64,000 nucleotides of DNA from Branchiostoma floridae (lineage: Eukaryota > Chordata > Leptocardii > Amphioxiformes > Branchiostomatidae), in contig NC_049994.1 of assembly GCF_000003815.2 (NCBI RefSeq), positions 165,437 to 229,436 of the forward strand. Direction: 5' to 3'. Both the position numbers and the translations under genes were made by a program. Shown piece by piece: positions 20,696 to 41,699 of this stretch. The stretch's first letter is position 1; each line of letters begins with the position of its first letter. The notes under the pieces are model-generated. The model searched no databases, was not told the origin of the DNA, and saw only the letters and a list, made by a program, of their open reading frames with translations.

Positions 20696-22810
20696 AAAAC
20701 ACAACCCTCTGGCGAAGTGGGTTAAGGCAATTCGAAGAGGTGATGAATTTTATCACAATAGACAAGATTTCAGAATTTACAGAAGATGAGTATGGTGGGC
20801 GTCTTTGAAATAAAAGAGTGAAAGTTTGGAAAGAAGGGTGTTAAAAGTCGTGTGCGTCATCGAATTTCTAGAATGTTCTGTTTGGAAACACGAGATACGA
20901 CTCATTTAACAAACATGCATGACGTGAGAGTCGTGACGTAGGTCCTCACAGTTCAGTATCCGCTAAGGTCACAGACCTGTAGATCGTTTGACGAAATCGT
21001 TCACCAAATGTAAACAGCTAATAATCTCAGAACAAGTGATCTGAATCACCTCACGCACAAAACAGACAAACTTGCATGTCCTTACCTTACGTGAAATGGT
21101 CTTAAAAAACGTTACACACACCTTCGTCGAAATAGTTACCGGGCGCCGACCGCATAGGGCGTTATCTGGTAAATGGCACTTAACTGTGGGAAACAACAAG
21201 ACTCAGGTGTTGAAATACACACAGTACAAGTGGACTCATATACTCGCACACCCAACTCCGTGTCCTAAAACATACGTATACCATATACCACATACCGCAC
21301 AAATTATCTAACAATATAGCCATATATAATTTCTTTTTCTAGGGTTCAATCGGTGCCAGATGGAGATGTACACACAATGTAAGTGTAACGTTCCTGCAAT
21401 TACTCAAATAGCTGAATAAATCAATCAAATATTCTTGTCCAACACAGATATTCACTTCTCATCGTAAAAAGCAGAGTAACATATTGATTTATCATTTTAA
21501 TTATGTACGATTTACAACTTCGTGAGAACTGCGAAGTTAATTCACTGCTTATCTTGTTTGCGTAACGTTATGTGCCTCAGCTCGTGGTGACACCACTTGT
21601 TACAAGACAGCTGAACTACTCAGCAGTTTAAGGCCGGTGACATCTGCTGATTCTTCAGTCGAGCAGTTCTATGGCCGTAACTTTTGATGTAACTATCTGT
21701 TTTGACCAAAAGTTGGTCAGTACGTTGACGTAATCAACCCATATTAAAAATATGATGACAGGAAAATTGTTGATCCTTAATATTTTGGGTAGAAAATATT
21801 TTTTTTTGGTAAAAAATAGTAATGCTATTAAAAGTGGTCTGTGTTCACTATGAAATGACTGTCTAACAAAGTCATATTTTATATCTTATATTTTCTACAC
21901 TCTATAAACAGAAATAGTATTCCCAAACATACTTCGACATAGACGAAAGACACTACCGTTTGTTTGGTCTGAAAGCTAGGATCTAAACCCAAGGAACGTT
22001 TTGACGCGCATGCCTTCCAGAATTCATATACCCCATCTCTACTGAAGCGCGGACATTTGAGTGGCCGAAAATCTCCCGAGTAGTTTGAATTTCTTGGTGA
22101 CGAAGTGTATCATGTAGCATATCCATTTTATACAGTGATAAGTGGTACAAATACAACTTTGATCGCTTACGGGACATTAATGAATGTGGGCCCAGCATAA
22201 GGTGAACTCACGTGTACTTACATAAGAAGCAGCCTTGAGTTATTGCGGTAAAGCTTGTGTAACCAGAGTAGGGTCGACGTATCTTATCGTGGAGATATGA
22301 AGAGGAAATAAGAAAAAAGTTAAACATTCATATACAGCAATTAATCATTATGCTACTTGCATTTATGGCGCGTGACGTTTTGTGGCAGATACAAAGCAGG
22401 ATGCGGTTTCGTTGTACTTTTCAGCTTTGTACTTTTGATGTCATAAAACTATACCCATTCATCCGATGTACGAACGAAATGCCCCAAAGCACTTTACATT
22501 GCAGAGTCTGAAGACACATTTAACTCTTGTGAGAAATGTATTGACGTTAATATAAGGAATTCGTAAAGAAATGAAAATAATATATCAAAACATGAGGGAG
22601 TGGTATAAGCCGACAAATCATCACGGAATTAGTACAGCTGTCGCAATTCATTTGGCCAGAGAAATTCATTATATCAACAATATTTCCTAAATCAGCATAC
22701 TATCTTGCCCTATCATATTCTTCCAATGGCCATTACATTATCGCGCTATAACGTTATAACTTTTGGTGACGAAAAACAAAAACTGTTTTTAAAGACGCCT
22801 GCTCTTTTTG

Positions 22811-22878
22811 TATAAATTCGATCCCCAAGATCCGCGCATTGTCTACGACCAAAGCAGAACCGGACGGCAAAACTTGAG
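22811..22878 (+). promoter_or_regulatory. Amylase core promoter and non-coding first exon
   Basis: TATAAA at 22811-22816 is followed about 30 bases later by a short GC-richer stretch ending GACGGCAAAACTTGAG, then a consensus GTAAGT donor at 22879. The acceptor TTCCCTTTAG ends at 23389, two bases before the amylase ATG. This predicts a first exon of about 40 bases with only 5' UTR. The transcription start is inferred from TATA spacing. Confidence 0.6.
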
Positions 22879-23391
22879 GTAAGTACCTGATAACCGCCCA
22901 AAATTTCTATTCGAACCAGCTGGCTGTCGACTGTAGGATTTTACTTTCCAAAGATGAAGTATTTTTTTTCATGTTTTTGACAACTACTTGTTGGCAGTCT
23001 CTGAACCGTCAGCCCATATTGAAAGTGGGCAAAGTTAAATGAATGTACAATATTATGCTTTAAAAAACGAATGATTAGGTTTTTCATACGAGTATATCTT
23101 GTATCTTTTCCCCTTTATAGATTTTTCATATATCTTACGTGTTTTGAGCATGTATCATAAAAGCTGAAACAGAAAACTAACGAGGAAAACATCTGGAGCA
23201 ATGATTACTCAGTTCTTTCAAGGAGCTTTTCTACCGTAGCTTTTGTTGAATATTTATAGCAAAATTCTAAAAGAAAGGTATTTAAGGTGTGCTTGAATAA
23301 ATACAGCAACAAGTTTTCAATGTGTTACTAACATGCAATATGTCGATACAATATTTGCAACATTTTTCTTTTCTTTCCATTCCCTTTAGAA

Positions 23392-33353
<9,962 letters not shown>

Positions 33354-33446
33354 GACAATTGGAAAATAAACGAATGATACTTCTGCTGATTATATTCTGT
33401 TTCTGTCGCATGTTTTATGGATGAGATCTATTAAGAAGGAAGTTCA

Positions 33447-33840
33447 TACTTTCAGACCTGCAGTGGCGCCCTCTCTCCGAAAGGAGGAGGAACGCCCGCC
33501 TCACCTTTTTCTATAAAGTAGTCAACAATAATATTAACATAGACGCCAGCAATATTCTGAAGCCTACCCAAGGGCGCACCCGGGGTAGTCACGACTTCAA
33601 ATATCAACACATATTTGCACGCACCGATATCTACAAACATTCTTTTTTCCCACGCACAATTCCCGAGTGGAATGCCCTGCCTGGCACGGTTGTAAGCGCT
33701 CCAAACGTTGAGCACTTCCGTGCCAGGCAGGCAGCCTGCCCGCCCTAACCCGGGAGCCTCAGCTTCCCCCCCCCCCTCTACTTTTGCCCCTCGCGGGGTC
33801 ATTTGGGGGTATCTTATGCAGATGCAGATACTTGCGATAT
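33447..33840 (+). mobile_element. 3' fragment of a jockey-type retrotransposon
   Basis: From 33452 an open frame reads DLQWRPLSERRR, LTFFYKVVNN, HSFFPRTIPEWNALP and VEHFRARQAACPP before a stop at about 33749: the C-terminal end of a non-LTR polymerase. It is cut at the 5' side about 95 bp behind the amylase stop. The first ~40 bases are the reverse complement of 35915-35955, the last visible part of the RT copy at 35915-37529, so both belong to one family. A C11 run at 33767 and a TCGCGGGG hairpin region form the 3' UTR. The 183-codon frame on the other strand here is a shadow. Confidence 0.8.
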
Positions 33841-33849
33841 ACATCATTT

Positions 33850-35109
33850 CGGTATTGGACTTTACTTGATCTTGATTAATAACCTCAACGTGGCTAATGA
33901 GAACATGGCCTGACTCAGACTGTATTAAAGATGACAACAAGGATCGCTTGTTTATTCCCACATATACAGACATCAAATCGAATCGATTATGTGCCGTAAA
34001 CAATCGTGGTAAAGATGATGCTTCAGCGTAGGAAACATCTTTTCTGATTCCCTCGGGCCTATTCAGTCTTTATTTCACATTTATTCTGGCCATTATGAGA
34101 CTAAGCCACATGTACAGCCCCGGGGTCAACTTAAAATCAGCATGTTTAGTTGCTGCTCGTCTGGATTAATTTCGTTTCATAACCATTCCCATCGCATGGG
34201 GTAAAAACGTCAGACGATGACACGTGTACTGTTAATGCACTCGTTGGTCGCTCCCGACAAGAACGTTATATAAGGTCCTTGCTGTCCAAACAGCCATCTT
34301 GGTATTCCCACGAGGAGGCTAGAATTGATGTTACATGGTTGGTCAGATTTATCACGCGATAGGCAAAAGGACACAGTTTTATTTTCTCAAACATTCTTCG
34401 ACTGACTGTCTCAAGTTAGAATTGTTTCCACTCTTATCTAATTTTCTAGTTCACGGACAGGGACATCCGCCCTCGGTATGTACCGATTGCTTAAAAGTGT
34501 TGCCTCATATTTTATATACTGTACTGATCATTTTAATGTTTGGTATAGTTGATATTCATACAAACACTGTAAGACTAATATTCTTTTTCAGCATGCAGGC
34601 GGAGTTGTGTTTGACTTTGTTGTAGGGCCACGCTTGTGCGAGTCATGGATCATTTTCCCATAGTGTATTAAGCTACTGACTGAAAAAGTGTGCTNNNNNN
34701 NNNNNNNNNNNNNNNNNNNNNNNNNNNNNNNNNNNNNNNNNNNNNNNNNNNNNNNNNNNNNNNNNNNNNNNNNNNNNNNNNNNNNNNNNNNNNNCCACCC
34801 CCCCCCCCCCCACCCCGGGTATTAAAGAAATCGTCATATCTATAGGTACAAGGGCCCATGACCTTTAACCTTATTTGGGTACATACTTAGTCTAGTATGT
34901 CCTTGTTACACATCATGAATGACTCCAAGCAGATGTAGGACTGTTTTCTTACGTAAGCAACAACGCATTATGGGAACATCAATGCTGGTGTTTATACATC
35001 TTGTATGTGTGATCAATTGCCTCCATAGCTTGTGGATTGCCCGGAAAGCAGTAGTTAAAGAAATTCACTGTTTTTACACTTTCTTGTGAATGTCGGCGAG
35101 AATCTTTTA
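33850..35109. other. Spacer with two assembly gaps nearby; no gene
   Basis: No exon recognised. It includes 100 Ns at 34695-34794, directly followed by C-rich sequence, and abuts the 805-N gap at 35110. Confidence 0.4.
34695..34794. other. Assembly gap (100 N)
   Basis: Run of exactly 100 Ns ending at a C-rich homopolymer region. Confidence 0.98.
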
Positions 35110-35914
35110 NNNNNNNNNNNNNNNNNNNNNNNNNNNNNNNNNNNNNNNNNNNNNNNNNNNNNNNNNNNNNNNNNNNNNNNNNNNNNNNNNNNNNNNNNNN
35201 NNNNNNNNNNNNNNNNNNNNNNNNNNNNNNNNNNNNNNNNNNNNNNNNNNNNNNNNNNNNNNNNNNNNNNNNNNNNNNNNNNNNNNNNNNNNNNNNNNNN
35301 NNNNNNNNNNNNNNNNNNNNNNNNNNNNNNNNNNNNNNNNNNNNNNNNNNNNNNNNNNNNNNNNNNNNNNNNNNNNNNNNNNNNNNNNNNNNNNNNNNNN
35401 NNNNNNNNNNNNNNNNNNNNNNNNNNNNNNNNNNNNNNNNNNNNNNNNNNNNNNNNNNNNNNNNNNNNNNNNNNNNNNNNNNNNNNNNNNNNNNNNNNNN
35501 NNNNNNNNNNNNNNNNNNNNNNNNNNNNNNNNNNNNNNNNNNNNNNNNNNNNNNNNNNNNNNNNNNNNNNNNNNNNNNNNNNNNNNNNNNNNNNNNNNNN
35601 NNNNNNNNNNNNNNNNNNNNNNNNNNNNNNNNNNNNNNNNNNNNNNNNNNNNNNNNNNNNNNNNNNNNNNNNNNNNNNNNNNNNNNNNNNNNNNNNNNNN
35701 NNNNNNNNNNNNNNNNNNNNNNNNNNNNNNNNNNNNNNNNNNNNNNNNNNNNNNNNNNNNNNNNNNNNNNNNNNNNNNNNNNNNNNNNNNNNNNNNNNNN
35801 NNNNNNNNNNNNNNNNNNNNNNNNNNNNNNNNNNNNNNNNNNNNNNNNNNNNNNNNNNNNNNNNNNNNNNNNNNNNNNNNNNNNNNNNNNNNNNNNNNNN
35901 NNNNNNNNNNNNNN
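35110..35914. other. Assembly gap (805 N)
   Basis: Run of 805 Ns that hides the 3' end of the minus-strand retrotransposon. The unusual size suggests an estimated rather than placeholder length. Long frames spanning it are artefacts. Confidence 0.98.
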
Positions 35915-37529
35915 TCCTCCTCCTTTCGGAGAGGGGGCGCCACTGCAGGTCTGAAAGCATTTGTGTCACGCTGCTAGTCTGCCGGTAGTCATTTAGGGTC
36001 ACTCGGGCTGTCCTGCGCTGGACGGCCTCCACCGCCTGTATCCCTTTGTTGGTGTACGGGTCCCAGACGATGGCACTATATTCCAAGTGAGGCCGTACCA
36101 GCGCTTTGTAACAAGTGGCCTTGACCCTAGATGGACAATGGGTCAAGTTGCGCCGAATGACTCCTAGGACCTTACCAGCTTTGCTAGTGGCGTGGTTGAT
36201 ATGGGTGTCCCACCGCAAATCGTCGGACAGTTGTACTCCAAGACTAGGGGTGGGACTTAACACGGTAAGGGCTTCTCCACAGAGGGAGTACTGAGTTATG
36301 ATGGGGTGCTTTTTACGGGTGATATGGAGGATGTGACATTTAGAGGGGTTGAACGACATGAGCCAACGATTTTGCCATTCTGTTAGCGCATCGAGGTCAG
36401 ACTGCAGCCCTTGTGCGTCAGAAGGCTTGCTGATAGTTCGATAAATCAAGCCTTCGTCAGCAAACAGTCGAACATGTGAGTCTACGGAATCGGGTAGGTC
36501 ATTAATGTAGAGCAGGAATAGCAGAGGGCCTAACACAGTACCCTGCGGAACTCCAGAGGTGACCTTGACAGCTTTAGATGTTCCACCGTCAAAGACAACC
36601 CTCTGGGTTCTCTCCGTAAGGAAGGCCCTAAGCCAAGACTGAAGGAGGCCAGAAATACCATAGTGCTCGAGCTTGCTCAGCAGACGTTCGTGTGGCACAG
36701 TATCGAATGCTTTGCTAAAGTCAAGCACCGCGGCATCGACCTGTTTGTTCTGGTCCATGCTCTTGGCCAGGTCTTGGAGGGTAAGCACCAGCTGGCTCTC
36801 GCAGGACAGACCCTTCCTGAAGCCGTGTTGCGCAGGGGACAGAATGCCATGAGCGTCTAGATGTTTCATCATGTGGCTGTGCACGATGTGTTCGAGCACT
36901 TTGCCACAGACCGATGTCAGAGACACCGGCCTATAGTTTGATGGCAAGGTTCTGTCCCCCTTTTTGAAGATTGGAGCGATGTTAGCTGTTCTCCAATCTT
37001 CAGGAACATCTCCCGTGGATATTGACTGGGAGAATATGACCTGTAATATTGGCGCAATTTGTTCGGCTACGGTCTTCAGGAGGCGAGGTGGTAATCCGTC
37101 TGGTCCTGTGGCCTTGCTGGGGTTAAGACAGGAGAGCTGTTTGGCTACCCCCTCCACTGTGATGTTAAGGGAGGGGATAGTTGGAGCTTTGGGTTCGCCA
37201 AGGGTAGGAACGGTGGTCTTATCCTCCCTGGTAAACACTGACTCAAACTGGGCCCCCAGTGCATCAGCCTTTTCTTTGGGGTCAGATGTTAGCACCCCCT
37301 GATGTCTTAGGGCGGACGCACCAGTAGAGTCTTGTCTGATGGATTTGACATAGCTCCAAAAGGCCTTGGGATTATCCTCGATGTTAGACTCCAGGTAATT
37401 GGAGACATAATCCCTATGGGCCTTCCTAACTCTCTGCTTAACGCCCTTCCTACACCTCTTGAACTTTGCCCAGGCTTCATTGGAGTTGGAACTCCTAGCC
37501 TTGGAAAAAAGTTCAGACCGCTTACGCAT
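35915..37529 (-). CDS. Jockey-type reverse transcriptase, 5'-truncated, catalytic FADD changed to FADE
   Basis: About 538 codons without a stop from 37529 down to the gap. Blocks in order: FWSYVKSIRQDSTG, NPSKATGPDGLPPRLLK, VPEDWRTANIAPIFKKGDRT, SNYRPVSLTSVCGKVLEHIV, AQHGFRKGLSCESQLVLTL, VDAAVLDFSKAFDTVPHERL, TSGVPQGTVLGPLLFLLYIN, then VRLFADEGLIYR, and a C-terminal YSAIVWDPYTNKGIQAVEA. The catalytic box [FY]xDD reads FADE: the second aspartate is glutamate, which should cripple polymerisation. The upstream endonuclease is absent; at about 37530 the homology stops next to a GT microsatellite. The absence of stops means the insertion is young. The 3' end lies in the 805-N gap. Confidence 0.85.
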
Positions 37530-37545
37530 AGCTTTGTGAATCTGT

Positions 37546-37600
37546 ATGTGTGTCTGTGTGTGTGTGTGTGTGTGTATATGTGTTTGTTTGTGTGTATGTA
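37546..37600. repeat. (TG)n microsatellite
   Basis: TG-rich tract at the 5' break of the minus-strand RT copy. Confidence 0.85.
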
Positions 37601-37869
37601 CGGTCCCGGTATAAAAGTGTATAAGTATGCGTAGTCATGTGTGCATCTAAATTCTGATATATATGGCTGTGTACTAAAATCGCTACAATGCGTTCCAACA
37701 ATCAGCAATTTTTTGCCAATTGATTCTTGTTCTTATGATTATTAAATTCGTCATACAATGGGGGTCAATTATGTCTCATGATTGTTATCGAAATAAACGT
37801 ACTAATACAAATAGACGTAACGATGCTCTTTTATATGTTATGTTCCTTTTTTTCTGATACATGTTACAG

Positions 37870-39178
37870 GTTATATACGTGGCAAGGAACCCTAAAGATC
37901 TTGCAGTGTCCTACTATCACTTCCATTTCATGTGTTCAACGCTCAAGACCCCCACATCCTGGGAACAGTTCCTACAAGACTTTGTCAACGGAGAAGGTAG
38001 GGGTGCAGAAATCCCTGCTTACATCACTTCCTCCCATCATGCTTTGGCTGCTTTGTGAATTTTAGGCTACCACTTTAATTCTCACAGCAATATCAGCGTA
38101 GTTCTCATAGCAATATCAGCGTAGTTCTCATAGCAATATCAGCGTAGTTCTTATCAATAATATCAGCGTAGTTCTCATAGCACCATCAGCGTAGTTCTCA
38201 TAGCAATATCAGCGTAGTTCTTATAGCAACATCAGTGTAGTTCTCATAGCAATATCAGCTTTGTTCTCAATTATATCAGATTAGTTTCCATAGCAATTTA
38301 TCGTAGTTTTCATGATAATATCAGCGTAGTTCTCATAGTAATATCAGCGTAGTTCTCATAGCAACATCAATGTAGTTCCCATAGCAATATCAGATTTGTT
38401 CTCAATAATATCAGCGTAGTTCTCATAGCAACATCAGCGTAGTTCTCATAGCAATATCAGCGTAGTTCTCATAGCAACATCAGTGTAGTTCTCATAGCAA
38501 TATCAGCGTAGTTCTCATAGCAACATCAGTGTAGTTCTCATAGCAACATCAATGTAGTTCTCATAGCAATATCAGATTAGTTTCCATAGCAATTTAGCGT
38601 AGTTTTCATGATAATATCAGCGTAGCTCTCATAGCAATATCAGCGTAGTTCTCATAGCAGTATCAACGTATTTCCCATTCCATATAAGGAAAGTCTGCCA
38701 GGGTATAGTTTACAAGAGGTTTTCGGAGCTGAGGCTGCTTGAAATTTTACGAAACAAATATGGACGATGTTAACTTCTGATTGTATGAACGGATTCTAGG
38801 AGTAGATTAAGCAAGATCGTAGGATTAAGATTGAATAGGAAACCTGCACTGAATGCACAAAAAAAACTATTCACAGAATCTGAAAAAATTTCATCAACAA
38901 TAAATACAAACAATAAAAATAAGCTCTTTTAGCTGTTGACATATATTGTCACATGATCTCAACATCTAAGTCCTTTCTCGTCCTGCTCTCCATATCTACA
39001 TTGTTCGAAACGCACTAAGTTTTGAAGTAATCTCATGACAAATATTGTTTGTATGTGACAAAAAATATATTTACCTTAACCAGTGTACGACGAAGCATGG
39101 CACAATCACGTGCTGGGTTGGTGGGAACAGAAGGACAACCCGAACGTGCTGTTTCTGAAGTACGAGGACCTACAGAAG
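37870..39178 (+). pseudogene. Cytosolic sulfotransferase, two internal exons
   Basis: Exon 37870-37996 (after TTACAG, before GTAGGG) encodes VIYVARNPKDLAVSYYHFHF then TPTSWEQFLQDFVNGE. Exon 39084-39178 (after TTAACCAG, before GTATAA) encodes VYDEAWHNHVLGWWEQKDNP then VLFLKYEDLQK. They join in phase (222 nt, 74 codons). The first carries the 3'-phosphate-binding motif (VIYVARNPKD...SYYHF) of PAPS-dependent sulfotransferases; the second matches the SULT1-like (Y/S)-(G/D)xWxxHVxGWWE...YEDL region. The exons with the 5'-phosphosulfate loop (YPKSGTTW) and the C-terminal GxxGDWKNxF motif were not found; the upstream side is occupied by the RT insertion and gaps. It may be a relic, or a gene whose other exons are hidden or mis-assembled. 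Confidence 0.8.
38080..38680. repeat. 23-bp minisatellite in the sulfotransferase intron (~26 copies)
   Basis: About 600 bp of the unit ATAGCAATATCAGCGTAGTTCTC, with variants AACATCAGTG, AATATCAGATT and TTTCC, head to tail. The intron begins at 37997 and the array fills about half of it. Confidence 0.95.
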
Positions 39179-39404
39179 GTATAACCTTAAAAACGTTGCT
39201 ACCGTTAATAAGGTATTTTAGTCAAATCGTGTGTTTTTTATTATTTATTTATTTCTTCCTCAAACGTACATAGGCAGGGAAATACACACATGGTATACCC
39301 TGAATTGCGTAGGTTTGTTACAAAAAAACTTATACGTGCAGAATGTCAACAAACAAAAATACATAGTATATTAACAAACACTAAGCATAGATCCGAACTC
39401 ACAG

Positions 39405-39780
39405 GCTGATGGCAATTCTAGAAAATAGAGTCATTATAAAGTCTGACTGCAGTGTGGACAGGAGGAACGACTGTTTCAGTCTGTCAGTTCTTGCCTTGGG
39501 GAGAGTGAACGCGATCTTGTTCCTCAGTTGTCTGCCAGTAACTGTGCGTCTTTGAGGAGGCACAAGATCGTGCAGCGGATGTTCGGGTCTTAACATGTCC
39601 TTAAAGAGCTTTACTGCAGCAGCTTCTCTCCTTTCCTTCAAAGAAGGTAAGTTGGGAACTGATCGCCTACCCCCGAGAGAGGTGATCGCCTACCCCCGAG
39701 AGAGATGGTACGGAGGGCCCGTTTCTGTACACGTTCCATACTGTCTTTTGTCCTGGTGCGTGCGTCCGCGTTAAATACTA
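39405..39780 (-). mobile_element. 3' end of a non-LTR retrotransposon polymerase
   Basis: Two minus-strand frames, DSMERVQKRALRTISLGGRR and KERREAAAVKLFKDMLRPEH followed by VPPQRRTVTGRQLRNKIAFT, are the classic C-terminal end of jockey/CR1-type ORF2. A 22-bp direct duplication (GATCGCCTACCCCCGAGAGA, twice, at 39661-39706) shifts the frame between them. Only the tail remains. Confidence 0.75.
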
Positions 39781-39997
39781 GCTCAGTAGAGGCATGTCGA
39801 CGAAATACAATTGACCCAGGTTCAGAATATGGGACTTTGGTGTGTTTTTTTTTCATTGGAGCAATAAGGAAAGATAAAGTACGAAGAAGCGACATCGGTA
39901 AGAGATTCAGTAGTCACGTGTGTACACAGTTAATAGAAGATTCATTAAGCAGTGACTACTTTTGAACGGTAAACACACAAACCTCCAATTTTTTTAT

Positions 39998-40128
39998 GGC
40001 TATTAGTCCATCTTGTTCACGAAGTGACTCGCGAGAGTTGTGATCCACGCAAGTCTCGACCTAATTCTCCCAACTCTCGCGAGAACTAAATCAATCCGTG
40101 AACAATATGGACTGAAAATTCTAATAAG
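39998..40128. mobile_element. ~130-bp fold-back element
   Basis: Left ATTAGTCCATCTTGTTCACG and right CGTGAACAATATGGACTGAA are inverted repeats; the inside contains the palindromic CTCGCGAGA twice. No coding content. Confidence 0.65.
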
Positions 40129-40383
40129 CAAAGAAGTGAGGCATATTAGGAAGATATGAGGTCTCTCCAGGTATAAACGTTAGATTTATCTATTATATCT
40201 TAATATGTGTACTATGGGAGATTTTTCACATTGAAATGACAAAATATAAAAACATGTCGTCTATGATAGGTCGAACGTTAAAAACGTCTGTGTCGCCTTC
40301 CGTCTTTGTAGAATGATTCTTGGGTTTCCTGGCTGCTTTAGTCTAGATTACAATGTTCAGTCACTAAGTTAGTAAACTTTACA

Positions 40384-40483
40384 NNNNNNNNNNNNNNNNN
40401 NNNNNNNNNNNNNNNNNNNNNNNNNNNNNNNNNNNNNNNNNNNNNNNNNNNNNNNNNNNNNNNNNNNNNNNNNNNNNNNNNNN
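40384..40483. other. Assembly gap (100 N)
   Basis: Run of exactly 100 Ns. Confidence 0.98.
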
Positions 40484-40639
40484 ACAAGGCCATTGACCAC
40501 TTCTAGGAACTGAACTACGCTCACTGTGGCGGCATCTCTTCTCACAAAGTCAGAAACATCGAGCTTCAACAAGTTCGACCAACTGACTCATTAAGCGAAG
40601 CAGGGGTTACGAGGCTGCTTGGGAAATTCCCTACCCCAT

Positions 40640-40805
40640 TAAGCCGGAATGGTTTGATCCGCTCACACCGGGAAGGTCCCCTAGGGCCCTACTCTTTTCG
40701 ACAAGTGCGGCGGGTATTTATACGTGCCCGGGGTGTGACTCTCCCCAGACACGGGACTTCCATTTAACGTCCTATCCGAGGGACGGCCCTAGCCGAAGCT
40801 AGGTA
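40640..40805. repeat. Dispersed repeat with CTCACACCGGGAAGG phrase
   Basis: GATCCGCTCACACCGGGAAG at about 40656 resembles GATCCACCCACACCGGGAAG at about 29797, in amylase intron 6. The tail (GGACTTCCATTTAACGTCC, CCGAGGGACGG) looks like a multicopy element end. No coding sequence. Confidence 0.55.
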
Positions 40806-40865
40806 TACTCATTGTATGGGACAAGCTTTGAGCGGGAATTGTTAAGCTGTACTCGAGCTTGCTAT

Positions 40866-41075
40866 TAGTGTAACAGGGGAAATGTTCGCTGTGGTCTTAT
40901 GTTTGTGATTTTGGTGACAGCCTATTCAGCTCGAAATTAAAAACACCGATAATGTTTTTCTGTTTTCTGCCTGCCTACTACCTTGTTTCAAAGCTAAAAA
41001 AAATCGCGGTCCACATTCTCTTAATCTTGTAGTACAGCAAAAAATGTTACTGCGAACACTTACGTTTTTACAGTA
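40866..41075. mobile_element. MITE with TACTGTAA-type ends, decayed copy
   Basis: GAAATGTTCGCTGTGGTCTT and AATTAAAAACACCG align with GAAATGTTCACGGTGGTTTA and AATTTAAAACCACCG of the copy at 61445; the right end is TTTTTACAGTA. Length 210 bp against 212 in the two better copies. Confidence 0.65.
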
Positions 41076-41440
41076 ATGCAACAATGAATAAAGATTAAAG
41101 TACTCTCAAAACACACCAAAATGACTGTACCGTGTTTTTGTCCGCTTCTGTTGTTGACAACATGACGATAACTGGCAATTAGCGGTTGTTGATTAGTAAA
41201 GGACGCGGATATTGAGCAGACACTTGGAATGTGGAAACAAGCAATTACACAAGTACTCAAGAACGGCTTATTATGTTCGGCGGTTTGCGTGACAAGGTCG
41301 ATATTATTTCTTGACACCCAGACACAGTCACGGGAACAAAAATAACACACTAACGCGATGAGTAAGATGTTGAGAATGAGAAACACGTTACTTTAAAGAC
41401 CAAAGTAATTTTTTAGACGTAAACATTGTTGATCACGACT

Positions 41441-41692
41441 GAAGCTGCGCTCCCACCGCACTTGTGTCAAGCTTGCGTCACTGCGGGGTTCGAAAGATAC
41501 TCAACGAATTTCACAGATAAAGAACGAAGTTTCTTTCTTTTCGTGTATTTTGTCGTCTTCTAAATCATACTTTTACGTATTACGCAATATCTAAATTACA
41601 AATAAATCGTAGAAAATAGCAAAACAGTGACACAGTGAACGAACCCCGCAGTGACGCAAGCTTTACACAAGTGCGGTGGGAGGGCACCTTTA
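41441..41692. mobile_element. MITE, AAGGTGC family, copy 3
   Basis: Left GCGCTCCCACCGCACTTGTG and right CACAAGTGCGGTGGGAGGGC are inverted; the inside carries GGGGTTCGAAAGATACTCAA, ACGTATTACGCAATATCTAA and CGAACCCCGCAGTGACGCAA shared with 17442-17651. Confidence 0.85.
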
Positions 41693-41699
41693 ACGATTT

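Larger units (their letters stand above)
17660..22790. other. Gene-free repeat-rich stretch
   Basis: About 5 kb without a recognisable exon. Contents: a C13/A9 homopolymer pair at about 18500, an N gap at 18915-19014, a TTCG-rich patch at about 19422-19445, a CA-type microsatellite at 20503-20695, and a dispersed-repeat end at about 21620-21720 matching 2865-2926. The open frames around the CA array are low-complexity artefacts. Confidence 0.5.

Noticed and set aside
20424-20808. His/Thr- and Cys/Val-rich frames
   Set aside because: Artefacts of the CA microsatellite, open in several frames at once.
33452-34003. 183-codon minus-strand frame
   Set aside because: Antisense shadow of the retrotransposon 3' fragment encoded on the plus strand.
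35055-37529. A single 824-residue protein
   Set aside because: About a third of it is the 805-N gap; only 35915-37529 is real RT sequence, and the frame after the gap is unrelated.
38080-38680. CRISPR-like array
   Set aside because: 23-bp units are directly head to tail without spacers, in an intron of a eukaryotic gene; it is a minisatellite.
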